A stretch of 64,000 nt of DNA from Davidsoniella eucalypti (Eukaryota; Ascomycota; Sordariomycetes; Microascales; Ceratocystidaceae): the NCBI GenBank assembly GCA_004009845.1, contig RMBW01000108.1, positions 1 to 64,000 on the forward strand, given 5' to 3'. Positions 9,315 through 18,796 of this stretch are shown here, piece by piece. Both the position numbers and the translations under genes were made by a program. Positions within the stretch are counted from its first letter, which is position 1, and the number at the start of each line of letters is the position of its first letter. The notes beneath the pieces are model-generated. The model had not been told where the DNA came from and did no database searches. It saw only the letters and a program-made list of their open reading frames with translations.

Positions 9315-10373
9315 TCACAAGGAGAAGTGGGTCACAAACGATCCCCACCCGCCCTTCATGTGAGCGGCAACATCGGTGCCTGCCGGATCGCGGTAGGAGG
9401 ACACCATTCCATTGGCCCCTGTGTGCACGCATCCGTGCTTTGCACACAGGGCCTTAAGATTATCGGCCCGGTCGGCGCAACGACCGGACGCGATACACGC
9501 AACACGAGCGTCCATATGGACGTTCATGAAGTGTCTGCGCACATTGGTGCGCACGCTCTTGGCTGCGTCGGCATCCGAGACCCTCGGGGGCACAGCGAAT
9601 GCCGCTTGGCAGATTGGGCACACCAAGTAGCGGCTCCCGTTGTCTCTCCGCAGCGGCAGTTGACCGTGGGGTGGGAGAGGCGCGTGCTTCAGGAACCCGG
9701 TCATCCTGGTGATGAAGACCCGGGCCCCTGAAAAGATCCCCCCAGCAGGTGGGGAAGTGCTTCCCACCTGCTGGCCGATGACTGCACCAGGCCGGAAGAC
9801 TCGCGCCGCTACTGGGCGGCGGACTCGAGTCCGAGCCGCCACATTTGGGCGCGTAGGCTCCTCGCTACCGGTGGAGCCATCGGTTTCATCAGCAGCCACG
9901 GGGCCTGCTGGGGCCAGAGCCGTCTCCACAGCCTCCACAGTCTCCACAACCTCCGCAGCCTCAATAGGCGCGGCGGGAGGTGCGGGAGGTGCGGGGAGCC
10001 AAAGCGGGACGAAGGCTTCAACAGCATCTACAACTGTTGGAGCGGCAATGGCAGGGGCGGCGACGAGGGGGGAAAGGGAAGGTGAAAGGGGGGAATCCAA
10101 AAACTTTGTCCAGTCGAAGCCTTCAGGCTCCCTGAATAGGTCTTCCACATCCCACTCACCCTCCAAGGCGGCTGGCTTCTCGCTAGCTGCGGCGTCATCA
10201 GCCACCTTGAGCGTGGGCGGGGCTTGCGCGGCCCCGCCAGAGACTGCCGCCACAGTCTCACTTCCGATACTCAAAAGTTTAGGATCGACAGTGCCGACCG
10301 GGAGGAAATCGAGGAACCACTCCGGGTTTACGAAACTGTTAGGGTCCAAGACAAAATCTCCAAGACGGACCAT
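9315..10373 (-). CDS. Hypothetical C2H2-like zinc-binding protein
   Basis: A single 352-residue frame, much more GC-rich than its surroundings. Residues 1-60 are mixed. About 60-190 are rich in Ala, Pro and acidic residues (low complexity, probably disordered). A basic segment rich in Arg and Val follows. Near residues 250-285 there is C-P-I-C, then about 25 residues, then H-x4-H, a wide-spaced C2H2-like zinc site, and more His and Cys residues follow. No nuclear or enzymatic assignment can be made; a DNA- or RNA-binding role is only a guess from the zinc site. A likely 5'-UTR intron (about 10389-10488, donor gtacgt, acceptor ctag) precedes the ATG. The leader region is duplicated upstream (10428-10551 and 10617-10721). 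I do not recognise the family. Confidence 0.75.
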   Translation of the reverse strand: MVRLGDFVLDPNSFVNPEWFLDFLPVGTVDPKLLSIGSETVAAVSGGAAQAPPTLKVADDAAASEKPAALEGEWDVEDLFREPEGFDWTKFLDSPLSPSLSPLVAAPAIAAPTVVDAVEAFVPLWLPAPPAPPAAPIEAAEVVETVEAVETALAPAGPVAADETDGSTGSEEPTRPNVAARTRVRRPVAARVFRPGAVIGQQVGSTSPPAGGIFSGARVFITRMTGFLKHAPLPPHGQLPLRRDNGSRYLVCPICQAAFAVPPRVSDADAAKSVRTNVRRHFMNVHMDARVACIASGRCADRADNLKALCAKHGCVHTGANGMVSSYRDPAGTDVAAHMKGGWGSFVTHFSL

Positions 10374-10427
10374 CTTGACAGCCGATTCCTAGATAAGAAG
10401 TAACACGTCAGCAATGGTTCTCACCAT

Positions 10428-10551
10428 AGCCAGATCAGTGGTAAAAGAGTGGAAGGGAAAAAGGTGAAGGAATACAGGGCAGACGTACCTAGCCTGTGAG
10501 CGAAGGAGGCTGATAAAAGAAATTTTAATGGCGTTCTATTACAGAGACGCC
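10428..10551. repeat. Leader duplication, copy A
   Basis: Shares with 10617-10721, at an offset of about 189 bp, the blocks agccagatcag, ggaaag/ggaagggaaaa, acgtacctagcc or acgtacctaacc, gaag and atggcgttc...gcc, in the same order and spacing. It lies in the transcribed leader of the minus-strand gene at 9315-10373 and contains that gene's putative 5'-UTR splice donor. Confidence 0.65.
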
Positions 10552-10616
10552 AAAAAGAAAGGTTCGGAGACCTTCAACTAAATTAGAAGTGACATATTAG
10601 TGCTGATGTTCATCAA

Positions 10617-10721
10617 AGCCAGATCAGGCCGCTAAATAGGTGGAAAGATGAAGGGAAAACGTACCTAACCGGTAAGTGAAGATCACCAACAAGAGAAAGG
10701 AGGATGGCGTTCAGAAATGCC
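10617..10721. repeat. Leader duplication, copy B
   Basis: Partner of 10428-10551. The gtacgt donor-like hexamer (minus strand, around 10661-10666) is kept, so a second leader exon or alternative transcription start is possible. Confidence 0.65.
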
Positions 10722-11555
10722 AGGAAGGGGAGGAACAAAAACGTAGAACACTCTACAGCAGTCAAGGTCTTCAAACAGTGAAGCAATCTCCAGGGACTTA
10801 TAGACACAATGGAAAATGTAACACTGTAGTAAAGGGAACAAGATGTGTAGGGAAAATTGGACTTTTATCGATGGTCTGTGGTTTGTCAACGAGAAAGTTT
10901 TGAGAGAAAGTCGGAGGGTGACTGGGCATTGATTTATACGTCTCTAAAGAACGCTAAAGTCAGTGAAATTTGAAGCAATGGCAGCTAATGCCGCAAAGGC
11001 CGGAAACGGAGGGGCTTAGAGAGCGGCTAGTTGTAGGATATTCACACACACTAAGAGATACATGTTGAACTAATAGACAAACGCCGAATGGCAACGTTGC
11101 CTTGACGCTGTTCAGGCTAGACGGCGTGGATAACAAGATAAAGTTGAGGCTAGTGGATATGGATAGTCTTGAAGTGCTGTTGTGGACTAGTGGACGTTGT
11201 TCCCGTGGTTTGTTTGCTCAGAACAGTACTGGCGTAAGAGTGACGCTGTATTTGGAAGCCACAACAGACATCAGCAGTACTCTACCAGGACTGCTGTTTT
11301 GAGAACTAGCCAGTGTCTATTGCCTCTACTGGGTGGTTTTTAGAGCAGCAGCAGTATTTACCAAAAGCCATGCCCTTTCCAATGCTCATCTCGAGTGTCT
11401 ATATGATATAGCATATTAGGATAAATATCAATATCGATCATGCTTCTACACTGCGAGTCAGTCTGTTTCTACGAGGGTAACTACGTAGATACGCTGCCAC
11501 ATAGTACTATCCGCCATGTTCAATTCAACTACGGGGGGTGAGAAGCCAGTAACTC
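10722..11555. other. Intergenic, no gene seen
   Basis: Upstream side of the gene at 9315-10373. Only short frames without recognisable motifs. Confidence 0.5.
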
Positions 11556-11570
11556 AGTAGCAGCGCCCAA

Positions 11571-11619
11571 ATCTTCATAGCTCTATAGCTCCATAAGATA
11601 AATGAATTATAAAAAAAAA
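11571..11619 (+). mobile_element. Short A-tailed retroposed insert with 15-bp target duplication
   Basis: The same unit as at 2297-2341 (cttcatagctctatagctcc, then ataagataaatgaatta, then an A-run) sits between perfect 15-bp direct repeats agtagcagcgcccaa (11556-11570 and 11620-11634). The duplication differs completely from the one at 2284-2354, so this is an independent insertion. The insert is under 50 bp and cannot encode anything; it must have been mobilised in trans by LINE machinery. Confidence 0.85.
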
Positions 11620-11634
11620 AGTAGCAGCGCCCAA

Positions 11635-13552
11635 TCCGGCCATCTCCAGTGCGGCTTAGACCTCAGTCCTTTTCGTGCTAGCCTCAGAAGTCTATGCGAG
11701 ATAACGAGCGGATTTATTATATCGTTTATATCTCTTTTTTATATTCTAAAACAGTCTTTAGCGCATCTCTTAGGACTCCCAAACTATGCTGCACTGGTCT
11801 CGCCACAGCGTAGAGGTATCTCCCCAGAAATGCTGCATCGAATTCGCTGTAAAATTCGCGATATACGGTCGTGAAATGCTGGGCACGATACGGCGTGAAG
11901 TCATATAAAGTTGCTTGTTGTCGCTATGTTGCAATGCCAAGAAATGCCAAGACGTCGCACAACATGTCAAGAATTGTTAGGTGTTCCGCTAAATAAAGCT
12001 TGGCAGGGTGTCATCGAGTCTCGCTTGATGATTTCAGCGCCTGTTCGCCTGACATAGACGCGACTGCAACCCAAATGCAACAGCACAAACTACCGTCTAT
12101 CCGCTTCCCATCACTGCCTTTTTTTTTGGCTCTCCCAACAAGACAACTCACTCAAATTGCAATGGCCCATATCGATATCGTGCTGCACTTTGCCACTTTG
12201 CCCCCCACATTTTAGCGTTGTTCTAAATTTTGGCAGTGATTCCCAATTAGGAAAAACAAAGTACTCTTTCACCTTGCCCCACCAAGTTTATGTACCTCCA
12301 CCCCAAATTTGGCCCTTAAGGTACCTTGTAGAGTCTGGAAAATATTAATCGATACCTTTATGCCACCATGTTCTTAACAATCACTAGAAAATTACTCTTC
12401 TACTTACACTGACTTACACTGGAAGTGCATTAAAATCAACCAAGTACTCCGACAACATACTGATCAATTGGCCGGAAAACTATATTTGCTCCTTTTATGC
12501 CATCTACGTTCAGATCTTCTAATGGAACTAGACCAGTGTAAATTTCCACAGCCCTTCGTGGTGAGCTTGGTATTCTTGGGTTAATTATTGCGCATCTTTA
12601 GAGTCACAACACGGCATACCTTCAATCAATTTCAAGGCCGTGCCATGCTTATGGAACTTGATCGTCAATTGTGCTTTACTCTATTATACCTATAGCGCAG
12701 GTCCGTTTTCAGTTCTAGCTTACAGAAGACTCCAGACCGCTACCCCGCTGCTTAATTACCATATTTTATATCTGGATCTAGATCTCATCGATCCTGCACG
12801 GCCCATCGAATATGATGGAACTCATCCACATCACAATAATTATTTAATTATTTAGTTAAATCACTTACGTTTACTCTTGTATGAGCTGTTCCCTATGGAA
12901 GATTAGGCTTGATATGGTATTTTTTGTCTATCTACATCAGACATACTACAAAATGTGCTATAATTGACAAGATACCAAAGCTGCGTTCCCAACAACAGTT
13001 CCTATATTTTATACAGAGAGTATTCGAAGGCTGTTTGCACTCACTTCATAATCAGAGCCAATAGTAATTACCACCGTTGCCTTTTCCACCCCCCTTACGT
13101 ATGGGATCTAAACTTAAGCTTAAAACTATGAATTGGCACCCTTCGTACCATCTCATCTCACATTGAAGTCTTCGCCACGGGGACTAACACTTTCCCGACC
13201 CCAGTGACAAACGGGTGTCGAATCTAACCAAAGACATGGTGTCATATGCTCTTTTGCCACAGCTCACCCGTAGAGTCTAATATTGTGACAAATCTTCCTG
13301 CCGAGAAATTTCTTGCAAGATCGGTAAACTTTGTCGAATCTCCCTCAAACATGGTCATATTCAATGGGTGTTGGTGGTATGAATCGAGAGATATATATGG
13401 GATATAAGGCGAGATGTAGTATCAAATATAAGAAATGTGACACAAAATCTTTAGTAAAAGCTTGGCGTTACGCTATTAGCAAAAATAATAGACTTTCAGG
13501 CATAACGAACCCATAACTGTCAAAGTCCACAACTAGAAGTTACAAGACCCTT
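11635..13552. other. Intergenic, no gene seen
   Basis: AT-rich with no convincing gene. Two stretches, about 13216-13247 and 13332-13360, share tgtcgaatct...aaacatggt.tcatat, a weak direct repeat that may belong with the repeat array starting at 13553. Confidence 0.5.
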
Positions 13553-14107
13553 CCAAGAAAACCTCACGATGCCAGGGACTTGGACGTAATGTCTTGATTC
13601 AAGAACAAAGACAATGTCAACTCTATTAACTCTATAACTAGCCCGTATTGTCTCTGCCAAGAAAAACCCGTGATCTAAAGGACTTTAAAACATTGGCTTC
13701 ATCTAGGGACCACGACAATGCCAAAAACACCAAATTTGCAACTATCTCTTTGTTTTCCTACTCAACAACGTGCCCTTAAAGCCAATGATAAACAAAATAA
13801 ACCCATGCCAAGAACATATTGTGATATATAGGACTTTGAAACATCGGCTTCATTCAGGAACTATGGCAATGCCACCTTTATCGACTCTGTAACTAGCCGT
13901 TGGCCCTTCTACTCAAAATCATACCTTTGTAGTAATTTAACCTAGTTCTAAAACGCACGCATTAGGTTCATGAAGATCAAAACTTCTATTGAAAAAGACT
14001 ATACCAAGAAAGCCTCACGATATATAGGGCTTGGAGATATTGACTTCACTGAGCAACTTTAGAAGTGCCACTCTATCAACTCTATAAGCACACCTTGGTG
14101 TTTCCGC
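13553..14107. repeat. Diverged four-copy repeat, unit about 105 bp
   Basis: Copies run about 13553-13656, 13657-13763, 13808-13914 and 14004-14107. Each starts ccaagaa. Shared blocks, in order, are gat.ta.aggactt..a, a .tt.g.cttcat block, aat/agtgcca, then a ctctataactagc-like stretch, ending in tctctgcc, cctactc, ttctactc or ttccgccc. The first two are directly adjacent, and the others are spaced by 44 and 89 bp. Another partial start (ccaagaacac) follows at 14108. No open frame runs through the copies. Confidence 0.6.
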
Positions 14108-15404
14108 CCAAGAACACGTCTTTATGTTTCACAAGCTTCCAAGCTTCGAATCTGCCGTAGCATTGAACTGTTCTCGGTACCCTATCTTCGGGTCCGATAG
14201 TGGAATCACGAGCCATACCAAATTTCATAGAATATACGATAACGGATATCATAGTAATGGATTCCGCATTTTGTGCGTCTCATAAAACATAAAAGATGCC
14301 GAGTACTGATGCCACCTTGACAGTTTGAATTGATATTACTGGGTTGTTTATTAATGGAGATAAATCTAAGCAAGCAATGGTGACATCTTTGAGACTTTCT
14401 CAATATTATATTTTGGAGGGAGAAACACTCATCAACGTCAAATTCAAGCTCGCTTACAAGATGAACACTTAGAACTTTTTGTCATACAAGAGTTATCTTT
14501 ACAACCGTCACGATAGTACAAAGTTGGCCTTTTATGCAGCTAACTTCTTACATTTTACCCACACACACATCGCCTCAACTCAACTTTAATAGGCCACCTG
14601 GCTGAATCTTACGGCATATTTCTGCACTCTCGATACGCTTGAGGGGGTTTTCCTACTGTAGAACATGCTGGGCATATCCTGGGCTGCCACTGTGATAAAT
14701 CGAGTCACAAACCATGTGAACTCAACTACAATGAAGCAATTTTTGTACTATAGTTTATGTATCTAGACATTTCCACAAACTTCGTATGAAAATTGAATGG
14801 CAGAAAGGCACCTCTCAACTCCGTCAGAACCGTCTCTAAATCCATTCTCTAGGGAAACATAGGAGACGAAGAGAATATCTCATTGTCATATGATGATGCA
14901 TTGCCTATTCTAGCACTCTTTCTCTACCTGACTTCACTCAGCTCCGTTAAAAATCCGCCAATGCAACCTAAAGACGGGTCGGCTTAGAACCTTCTATCGA
15001 TAAATTAAACCCGCGATAGCTTCATTTGTATCAACACTTGAATTGTTTGTTTCTTGTGTTTTTTGTCGGTCTGCCCATGTTCATTTACCATACAAGCACA
15101 GATAGCTCTAAAACCGTGATTTTCCCTCTCCTCTCAATCTTCTCATATCCCTCTTCCATCTATTGTTGCCTATGATTTTTGTTCGGCTTTCGAAAGTACG
15201 ATATCACCAATTCGTTCTATTGGCTAAAACTCCCATCTTATTTTCTTCCTATCCCGATTTGTTGAGGCTACTGTCCCACGATCTCTAAACGAAAAAGCAA
15301 TTTTGCTCAAAAACGCCATTAGAACTGCTGCCTTCCACTCCGTCTGATCATCTCTGATGTACTGCCAATCCACCACCAGACATATCGCGACATTTTGACC
15401 TCAT
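14108..15404. other. Intergenic, no gene seen
   Basis: AT-rich sequence without a supported gene. The strand becomes pyrimidine-rich toward 15100-15400, leading into the minisatellite at 15405. Confidence 0.5.
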
Positions 15405-15487
15405 TTGTTCTTTTTGTTTCTTTTGTTCTTTTTGTTTCTTTTGTTCTTTTTGTTTCTTTTGTTCTTTTTGTTTCTTTTGTTCTTTTT
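15405..15487 (+). repeat. 18-bp pyrimidine-rich minisatellite
   Basis: The unit ttgttctttttgtttctt is repeated exactly about 4.6 times from 15405. It creates an open frame reading repeated Phe/Leu, which I do not regard as coding. It lies about 140 bp upstream of the first ATG of the locus at 15625 and may sit in its promoter. Confidence 0.9.
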
Positions 15488-15624
15488 CACCATATTTCCA
15501 TGTCAATTAAATAGCACAGGGCCGATTCGAGCTTACATCTTCAGATCACGAACGCACTATAGCATATACTCATTAGGACTGCATCATCTCTTCTTATCTC
15601 AGCCTTATCAACACAGATATCGCC

Positions 15625-16806
15625 ATGGACAACACAAAGCCGAGTAACGAGCAACAAGTCGGCCAACACATCAAATTTGTTGATGCGCGTGTGCCATATG
15701 CTCAGCATCCAACTTTATATCCTCGCAGCCATCCCAAGCTCAATTTTCTTCGCAGCTGTATCCGCTTTAGAGTGAGTCTCTCATCATGTCTTATAAGCTC
15801 ATGTTACATGACAACTCACCTTATCTTATTACATAGCCTTTTTTCTTATGCTGAGCTCCAACGTCAATCTCGCAGCGCCATGTCATTTGATTCCCGCAAA
15901 ATAACAGCAAAAACTGCCTCCACCAACAATATCTACAGTTGCACCTATTCACAGCGCGCCCTCTTCATCGGCACGCAAGAACGATATCCCCAAAGCGAGT
16001 AGCAATGGCCAACCAAGAAAGACTATCAAGCTCCCGTTTGACCTACCAACAACCTCCTACTGATAGACGAGATTGTCCACAACGTTGCTCAGGCAGCAGA
16101 GTATAGCCAAAAGCAACGCAGGGCTCCACCAGGCTGTTTATCTATTCATTGGTTCCATCATAGTAGCCAATGTGTTGTATGCAGTTTTGCTACCAAACGG
16201 ATATTCAGCTCGGTTTGTTCAAGCGTTTCTAGAGTTACCACCTCACATACGTATCTTTGTAGGCTGCGTAGCAACTTATTTCATCCTCGCCATGACCTAC
16301 ATTTCTACGTGTACCATACCACGCCCCCATTCAAGTCTATATCCCGATATCTATCTCCCAGATTACCTTTTCCTAGCTGAAAACAATGACAACGCCCCGA
16401 CAAACTACCGCTACTCTCTTCCCTTCGAAGATATGTTTGTTGCAATGTACATGTACTGCAACTACGAAGTGTACTCTCTAGCCATCTTACGCATGTTTCT
16501 GGAGACTTCAAAGACCTGCCAACTTCCTACCCATGTCTCACCACCCTCGGCTTCCATTCGCGCATGGATTACGCCGCCCAAGTACCGTGGAAATGGGCTT
16601 GGTAAATCCGTTCTCTGTCATGCTATCAAGCTATATCTTATTGCGGTACTGGTGTGACAATCTCATTTTCACAGCGTGATCCCCAGGAGCACACCTACGG
16701 TCGTTCGTTTAGGGTTACAGAAGATAATCTCGTTCAAGCGGAAAAGCTTTTGGCTGAGATCCAGGTGGAATTCGAAGAAAGCGCCATGAGCAAACAATCC
16801 AAATGA
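15625..16806 (+). pseudogene. Broken or unresolved membrane-protein locus
   Basis: Coding-like pieces that do not join cleanly. From 15625 or about 15684 a short first exon could end at the gtgagt donor at 15772; in the second frame it encodes a hydrophobic stretch (LYILAAIPSSIFFAAVSALE). The cag/tag acceptor at 15836 follows. 16073-16657 is open for 194 residues and has two hydrophobic segments (about residues 20-45 and 60-80, e.g. IFVGCVATYFILAMTYI). A last exon-like piece (about 16672-16806) ends EIQVEFEESAMSKQSK, preceded by a ttttcacag acceptor. Tandem TGA-TAG stops near 16062 interrupt the middle frame, and the junction at about 16602 is out of frame with the last piece. I read it as a degraded gene; a multi-intron gene with unusual sites is the alternative. 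Family not recognised. Confidence 0.35.
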
Positions 16807-17482
16807 TTTATGACTTGCATGACCACGGATGAGATATGACTGCTAGATACCTCGTATGTACAAGATCTATAGAAATACAATCTATAATTACGAGACAAAC
16901 AAACCCAAGTCTAAATACGAAACAATCACAACGTCTAACACAATTAGATCACTTGGCTTGATATCATGCACCCAAGTACGATGCTAAGTAAACAAAGTAA
17001 TGGTAAGCTTAGACATAGAATATCATCAGGTTTCATCAAAAATTTATCAAATGGCACCTCAAACTTATGGTCCATCATTACTTATATGTATGTATGGGAG
17101 AAAGTCACCAAGAGAAGGTAAACATACAAGGGTTATAAACCCTATCACAGAGCTCCCATTGGCTAGGGTATGTAACCCTACAATAAGACGATAAAGTTGA
17201 AACGACAAATCAAGATAAAATAAAGAACTCAGGATTGCGTACAAACAAACCAAACTTTAAGATTTGATGCTATGCTTAGAGTATATACTATGTAGATTAG
17301 ACGAGGAATGCAAACAAGAAAACCTTCACAAGCAAAAAAAAAGATGCTAATAGTACTATTTCCTACATCTGATTTTGATGCCATATCGAGATGAGTGTCA
17401 AAGACATAAAGCAAATAGACGATATATTATGCACGGGGAAGATACCGCCAAGAAAAAAAAGAAAAAACAATGGACTCTATCT
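16807..17482. other. Intergenic, no gene seen
   Basis: AT-rich DNA between the locus at 15625-16806 and the 3' end of the minus-strand PLC-like pseudogene. No supported feature. Confidence 0.5.
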
Positions 17483-18552
17483 CTAGATTAATTCAGCCAC
17501 CATGGCCAACGTTGTCACAACCACAAGGCTTGCGGATACACCAAGACCAGAGATACTACGCGGAGCTGCATTTGGCACAATACCGCAACACGTTCTGTTA
17601 TACGTGGCATTGTTCAGTAGCGCCGCTGCTTTGAACACAGCACCAGAGTTATACTCACCGGCAATATTATAAAAGTCTATATTCAGAACCTTGGCGTTGA
17701 TACCCCACTGGCTCTGGCAGTCTTGTCCGGCTTGACCTAGACTGCCGTTGCCCTGCCGGTCATTGGTAGTGTTGAGTAGCAACACGGCAGGGACCAGTAC
17801 ACTGGCGCCAAAGATAGTATACTGGACATTGAGGTTGTGATTCATTAAATACAAGCGATTCTTGGCGTCTTCCTCAGACAGGTTGGGTGGGCAGTGGACT
17901 GTAAGGGAAGGTCTGGTTCTCGGGGTCGAATGGGGTTTCCCACATCTGTGAGAACTGGTATAGTAACCACGGGTACTTGCTCTGGTCGGCCTCGTAGTCG
18001 AGAAACATGACTACCCGCTTACCCAGCACGATCATTTCACCGAGCGTTGGCCAGTCGCTTCGCTTCATAGGGAACAATGGAGGAAAGTAGGCATAGCACG
18101 TAATACCCGACGCCTCGATATAGCTAGTGAAGAGCTTTGGTGACGAGTAGTTGCCGTTGCCAATCAAGATAGTCACCACATCGTATGGGTGAGCCTCGAC
18201 CCAAGCACGCACTTCACCAAGCCAATCACTGATGGGACCGGCATCGAGGATATCGCAGCTGGTATGACAAAAATGCGGCTCGCGATCCCCACCCGTGTCG
18301 GCATCGCTCATCCACTGCATCTGTGCCTGGGAGAATCTGACACTTTTTAGTACACAGCTCGACGTAGTTATTGCATGGCTGAGTGTTGGTAGGCGTGGCA
18401 CCAGTGCCAGTGGCCATGGCATTGCCTGCCATGGTGGTGCTGCTCTCTACAGAGCCGGTGAAGGTGACGGACCCAGAGTAGTCTGATGCATTGATAGTGG
18501 TGGTCACTTGGCTAATACCATCCAAGCAATTAACACAACTACCTTCACACAA
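17483..18552 (-). pseudogene. PLC-like phosphodiesterase (GPI-type) pseudogene
   Basis: Minus-strand pieces clearly belong to the fungal PLC-like phosphodiesterase family (PI-PLC X-like TIM barrel, secreted and GPI-anchored). Recognisable blocks are QPCNNYVELC, then FSQAQMQWM, HFCHTSCDILDAGPISDWL, AHPYDVVTILIGN, GKRVVMFLDYEAD, WETPFDPENQTF, LYLMNHNLN, and a CCG motif followed by a C-terminal hydrophobic GPI-type tail (GVSASLVVVTTLAMVAELI). There are two lesions. Near 18340 the segment between VELCTKK and the VRFSQAQ block, which in the family carries the first catalytic His, is missing and the frame changes. Near 17885 a one-base frameshift separates SPLP from PPNLSEEDAKN. No signal peptide is visible upstream. 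It diverges head-to-head from the intact secreted-protein gene at 18797. Confidence 0.85.
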
Positions 18553-18590
18553 CTACCTTCACACAATTACCAATCAACACAACTACCTTC
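18533..18590. repeat. 14-bp repeats acacaactaccttc
   Basis: Units start at 18533, 18547 and 18577, with a degenerate copy at 18561 (acacaattacc). They overlap the 5' end of the dead PLC-like gene and lie in the region upstream of the gene at 18797. Repeat growth here may have destroyed the signal-peptide exon of the pseudogene. Confidence 0.8.
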
Positions 18591-18796
18591 TCACTACTTC
18601 TTAAGTAGTATTAAAAGCTTCTTACAGTGAGTATTTGAATTCACTTTCATAATCTATCATCTCTTATCATCACTACCTTCTACCATCATAACACTGCCAA
18701 TCATTTGCCCTTTCCCTCACCTTTTCATTTATTCATATTAAAGCACTGTTACTAACAATTCGTAGCCTCATCTACAATCTTTCTATAGCAGTTGCA

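Noticed and set aside
9709..10392. 227-codon plus-strand open frame
   Set aside because: Antisense to the GC-rich gene at 9315-10373; composition is Ala/Thr/Gly low complexity with no leader or motif. The minus frame has the zinc-site motif and a better start.
15405..15647. Open frame encoding repeated Phe/Leu
   Set aside because: Produced by the 18-bp minisatellite; no start context or homology.
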